From contig NZ_MTAW01000084.1 in the NCBI RefSeq assembly GCF_002154725.1, forward strand, positions 30,133-94,132: DNA of 64,000 nt. Reading direction: 5' to 3'. How positions within the stretch are numbered: the first letter of the stretch is position 1; the number at the start of each line of letters is the position of its first letter. Both the position numbers and the translations under genes were made by a program. The DNA is from Nostoc sp. 106C (GTDB taxonomy: Bacteria; Cyanobacteriota; Cyanobacteriia; Cyanobacteriales; Nostocaceae). The notes beneath the pieces were generated by a model, which saw only the letters and a program-made list of their open reading frames with translations, ran no database searches and was not told the origin of the DNA. Below are positions 61,225 through 64,000 of the stretch, piece by piece.

Positions 61225-62607
61225 ATGCTGCTAACGATCGCAACTACACACTCCCCAGCAACAGAGTTAGGCCACTTACTACATAAACATCCAGACCGTT
61301 GTCAGTCCTTTTCTCTGACGTTTGGACAGGCGCATGTCTTTTACCCCCAAGCGCAGCCAGAACGCTGTACGGCGGCGTTGCTGTTGGATGTCGATCCGGT
61401 GAAGTTAGTGCGGGGAAAAGGTGCTAGGCTAGAACAGTATGTAAGCGATCGCCCTTATGTTGCTTCTTCATTTTTGAGTGTGGCGATCGCGCAAGTATTT
61501 GGGACTGCATTATCAGGTCGTTGCAAAGATAAACCAGAACTTGCACAAACTCCCATACCTTTAGTTGCAAAAATCTCTGTTTTACCTTGTCGCGGTGGTG
61601 AAAATTTTCTGCGCCAACTGTTTGAGCCTTTGGGTTACACTGTTAGTGCCCAAAGTCACACTTTAGATGAGGAATTCCCTGATTGGGGACAGAGCAAATA
61701 TTTCACAGTTGAACTGCAACACACTTTACCCCTCAGCGATTTATTGAGTCATCTTTATGTTCTAATTCCCGTATTAGATGACGATAAACATTACTGGGTA
61801 AATGAGGATGAAATAGAAAAGTTACTGCGTCATGGCGAAGGTTGGTTAACTAAACATCCAGCGAGGGCACAAATTACTAGACGTTACCTCAAACGCCAGC
61901 ATCGCTTAACACGTGAAGCTTTAGCCCAATTAGCAGAAGAAGACAACCCCGACCCCGACAGCGCCGAAGAAAGTCATGCTGAGGAAGAAGCGGCGGTAGA
62001 AAAACCCATTAGCTTAAATCAGCAGCGGATGAATGCTGTAATTGCTGCCTTGAAAAAAAATAATGCCAAGCGAGTAATTGATTTAGGTTGCGGTCAAGGC
62101 AATCTTGTTAAAAGTTTGCTTCAAGATAGCTTTTTTGAACAAATTACAGGCGTAGATGTTTCCCATAGGGCATTAGAAATTGCTCAAGAACGATTAGACC
62201 GCTTACGCCTCCCTCGCAATCAATGGGAACGTTTACAGCTAATTCAAGGTGCCCTTACCTATCAAGATAAACGCTTCAAAGGTTATGATGCAGCTACAGT
62301 AATTGAGGTGATTGAGCATCTAGATTTACCACGATTGGGAGCATTTGAGCGAGTTTTGTTTGAGTTTGCACGTCCAAAAACAGTAGTAGTAACAACACCA
62401 AATATTGAGTACAACGTTAAATTTGAAAACCTCCCCGCTGGCAAACTGCGACATAAGGATCATCGCTTTGAATGGACGCGGTTAGAGTTTCAAAATTGGG
62501 CGAAGCAAGTAGCAGAAAAATTTGGTTATGCTGTGGAGTTTCAATCTGTAGGGATGGAAGATTCAGAGGTGGGTTCACCTACACAAATGGCGGTGTTTAA
62601 TTGTTAA
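61225..62607 (+). CDS. hen1: Bacterial Hen1: RNA 3'-terminal ribose 2'-O-methyltransferase
   Basis: 460 residues. The N-terminal half (about 1-225) is the domain specific to bacterial Hen1 (MLLTIATTHSPATELGHLLH, LLDVDPVKLVRGKGARLEQY). An acidic linker follows, then the methyltransferase: motif I VIDLGCGQGNLVKSLL, metal-binding EVIEHLD and HKDHRFEWTRLEF. It methylates the 3'-terminal ribose of broken RNA, which protects a repaired junction from being cut again. It is the first gene of a three-gene unit with a kinase and a Thg1-like protein. Confidence 0.92.
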   Translation: MLLTIATTHSPATELGHLLHKHPDRCQSFSLTFGQAHVFYPQAQPERCTAALLLDVDPVKLVRGKGARLEQYVSDRPYVASSFLSVAIAQVFGTALSGRCKDKPELAQTPIPLVAKISVLPCRGGENFLRQLFEPLGYTVSAQSHTLDEEFPDWGQSKYFTVELQHTLPLSDLLSHLYVLIPVLDDDKHYWVNEDEIEKLLRHGEGWLTKHPARAQITRRYLKRQHRLTREALAQLAEEDNPDPDSAEESHAEEEAAVEKPISLNQQRMNAVIAALKKNNAKRVIDLGCGQGNLVKSLLQDSFFEQITGVDVSHRALEIAQERLDRLRLPRNQWERLQLIQGALTYQDKRFKGYDAATVIEVIEHLDLPRLGAFERVLFEFARPKTVVVTTPNIEYNVKFENLPAGKLRHKDHRFEWTRLEFQNWAKQVAEKFGYAVEFQSVGMEDSEVGSPTQMAVFNC

Positions 62608-62708
62608 TAATGCAGGAGGCAGGGAGCAGAAGGGAACTTCCGACTCTCATACTCTCTGCGTCTCTGCGTCTCTGCGTGAGATTTTCATAATTTAAGAACC
62701 ACAGATGA

Positions 62709-63158
62709 ATGGAAGCAATCATATTGATAGGCATCCAAGGAGCAGGTAAATCTACTTTTTATCGGCATCACTTCTTTAATACCCACATCCGCATTAACCT
62801 TGATATGCTCAAAACCCGTCATCGAGAGCAAATTATTTTCCAAGCTTGTTTGGAGGCTAAACAGCCTTTTGTGGTAGATAACACTAATCCCACTGTTGAG
62901 GAGAGAAGACGCTACATTACCCCCGCTAAAGCTAAGGGTTTCCGAGTTGTAGGTTATTACTTACAAGCTTTATTAGAAGATTGCAAGCAACGGAACAATC
63001 AGAGACCATCTAAACAAATTGTTCCTTTAGGTGGGCTGTTAGCAACTTATAAAAAGCTAGTTGTGCCGAGTTGGGAAGAAGGATTTGATGCCATTTATAC
63101 AGTTAAACCTGAATTAAATAATTCATTTATTGTTGAGGAATGGAACCGTGAAATTTGA
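62709..63158 (+). CDS. Stand-alone polynucleotide kinase-like P-loop protein
   Basis: 149 residues. The P-loop is LIGIQGAGKST (about 5-15), the acceptor-side acidic residue is in RINLDMLK, the family-typical VVDNTNPTVEERRRYI follows, and the lid arginines are in CKQRNNQRPSK. This matches the kinase domain of T4 Pnk/Pnkp, without the phosphatase and ligase domains of the 850-residue Pnkp that often partners Hen1. It probably phosphorylates 5'-OH RNA ends. Its end overlaps the Thg1-like gene by 11 bases. Confidence 0.82.
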   Translation: MEAIILIGIQGAGKSTFYRHHFFNTHIRINLDMLKTRHREQIIFQACLEAKQPFVVDNTNPTVEERRRYITPAKAKGFRVVGYYLQALLEDCKQRNNQRPSKQIVPLGGLLATYKKLVVPSWEEGFDAIYTVKPELNNSFIVEEWNREI

Positions 63159-63912
63159 TGAACTTGATAGCAGAATGCGGGTATTTGAGACAGCACACGA
63201 TCATTGTGTGTTACCGGGACTTTATATTGTTGCTAGATTAGATGGACGCGGCTTTACCCGACTAACGAAAGAAGTACATCAATTTGAGGCTCCTTTTGAT
63301 ACCCGCTTTCGGGATTTGATGGTGGAAACAGTCGAACATTTGATGAATTGTGGCATCGATATCATTTATGGTTATACCCAAAGTGATGAAATCTCTCTGC
63401 TTTTTGCGCATAACGAAACCACTTTTAGCCGTAAATTAAGAAAACTCAACTCAGTATTAGCAGGTGAAGCTAGCGCTAAATTTTCAGTACTATTAGGTTC
63501 TTTAGGTTGCTTTGATTGTCGAATTTCTCAGCTTCCGAATACAGAAGAAGTAGTGAATTATTTTCGTTGGCGAAATGAGGATGCTCATAGAAATGCGCTA
63601 AATGCTCATTGCTATTGGTGTTTGCGTCGAGATGGGAAAAATGCCACAGCAGCAACCAGCATGATGAAAGGGTTATCTGTTGCCGATAAAAACGAATTGT
63701 TATTCCAACATGGAATTAATTTTAATCAGCTGCCTAATTGGCATAAACGAGGTGTAGGGCTTTATTGGGAAGAATACGAAAAGCAAGGATTTAATCCAAT
63801 TAAAGGTGAAATTGTTCCAGCATTACGGCGACGCATCAAACGGGATTTCGACTTGCCAATGAAAGATGAATATAGCCAATTTATTGCAGAACTAGTCAGT
63901 GCTGAATGCTGA
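63148..63912 (+). CDS. Thg1-like 3'-5' RNA polymerase / tRNA-His guanylyltransferase family
   Basis: 254 residues from a GTG at 63148 with GAGGA 9 bases upstream; a TTG at 63130 is in frame. The metal site is RLDGRGFTRLTKEV and the second acidic pair YGYTQSDEISLLF, as in Thg1. Bacterial members of this type (TLPs) add nucleotides to the 5' end of truncated tRNAs using the other strand as template. The eukaryotic HINNLYN block is not seen. Coupled to the kinase gene, it fits 5'-end repair after phosphorylation. Confidence 0.88.
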   Translation: MKFDELDSRMRVFETAHDHCVLPGLYIVARLDGRGFTRLTKEVHQFEAPFDTRFRDLMVETVEHLMNCGIDIIYGYTQSDEISLLFAHNETTFSRKLRKLNSVLAGEASAKFSVLLGSLGCFDCRISQLPNTEEVVNYFRWRNEDAHRNALNAHCYWCLRRDGKNATAATSMMKGLSVADKNELLFQHGINFNQLPNWHKRGVGLYWEEYEKQGFNPIKGEIVPALRRRIKRDFDLPMKDEYSQFIAELVSAEC

Positions 63913-63930
63913 GTATTTAGCACTGACTAG
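63892..63930 (+). terminator. Perfect 12-bp hairpin overlapping the end of the Thg1-like gene
   Basis: CTAGTCAGTGCT (63892-63903) and AGCACTGACTAG (63919-63930) with a 15-base loop containing the stop codon. It could terminate the RNA-repair operon. A GATCCCCGACTTCTT repeat half follows to the window edge, and I see no gene in 63931-64000. Confidence 0.65.
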
Positions 63931-64000
63931 ATCCCCGACTTCTTTAAGGATACTGCTGGCGAATTGAGGGTAAGACCCCTCAAGCTAAGCAGTTTTAGAA

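Noticed and set aside
62648..62680. CTCTGCGT triplicated motif as a regulatory array
   Set aside because: A very common short repeat in cyanobacterial intergenic DNA, with no symmetry or spacing that suggests binding sites.

Overview
The window is chromosomal DNA from a cyanobacterium, most likely a filamentous heterocyst-former of the Nostoc/Calothrix type. This rests on the many GCGATCGC (HIP1) palindromes inside genes, the moderate-to-low GC, DUF2808 and SLH/OprB porin genes, very large Ser/Thr-His hybrid kinases, and several families of small palindromic and MITE-like repeats between genes. No rRNA, tRNA or CRISPR array was recognised.

Layout. (1) 1-5.7 kb: ergothioneine genes egtB (cut by the window edge) and egtC, msrB, a MAPEG protein, a class-A beta-lactamase-like serine hydrolase and a DUF2808 protein. 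(2) 5.9-34.7 kb: a long organosulfur acquisition island. It holds an arylsulfotransferase-like protein, a GST/DUF442 fusion, a FAD oxidoreductase plus two-cluster ferredoxin, three sulfonate/taurine-type binding lipoproteins, one SsuB ATPase, one SsuC permease, a TauD-like dioxygenase, an SfnB/DszC-like flavoprotein, SsuD, SsuE, a porin, a vanadium-haloperoxidase-like protein, a nitroreductase, methyltransferases, a VOC protein and a dienelactone hydrolase. Five 30-bp sites built as ACTACG-N18-(N)GTA(N)T sit upstream of units in this island and look like operators of one regulon. (3) 34.7-37.1 kb: a decayed mobile patch with a truncated A1S_2505-like gene, a high-GC luciferase-like oxidoreductase carried on what reads as a complete integron gene cassette (left core GTTGGGC, right 60-bp attC), and a Tn3-family transposase remnant. 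(4) 37.1-43.1 kb: methyltransferase, FAD monooxygenase, DrrAB-type ABC exporter, MarR regulator and MFS exporter. (5) 43.2-48.4 kb: a defence-like patch with a membrane receptor-like protein, an adenine methylase/HNH endonuclease pair, a DUF433/DUF5615 toxin-antitoxin-like pair and antitoxin fragments. (6) 48.5-58.4 kb: GAF-LuxR regulator divergent from a sulfurtransferase, then a ~1965-residue Ser/Thr kinase-AAA-GAF-PAS-histidine kinase and a Cache histidine kinase. (7) 58.5-61.2 kb: small secreted proteins and an EEP-family phosphohydrolase among repeats. (8) 61.2-63.9 kb: a compact RNA-repair operon: Hen1 methyltransferase, a stand-alone P-loop polynucleotide kinase-like protein and a Thg1-like 3'-5' polymerase.

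How the parts may fit: organosulfur compounds would cross the outer membrane by the porin, be captured by several lipoproteins feeding one ABC core, and be desulfonated by SsuD/SsuE, the TauD-like enzyme and the SfnB-like flavoprotein, with the GST, haloperoxidase-like, nitroreductase and hydrolase genes widening the substrate range. The most novel-looking items are the integron cassette in a cyanobacterial chromosome, the shared 30-bp operator, the Hen1-kinase-Thg1 operon, and the receptor-like protein beside the restriction-modification genes. All assignments are from reading the sequence; no database search was run.
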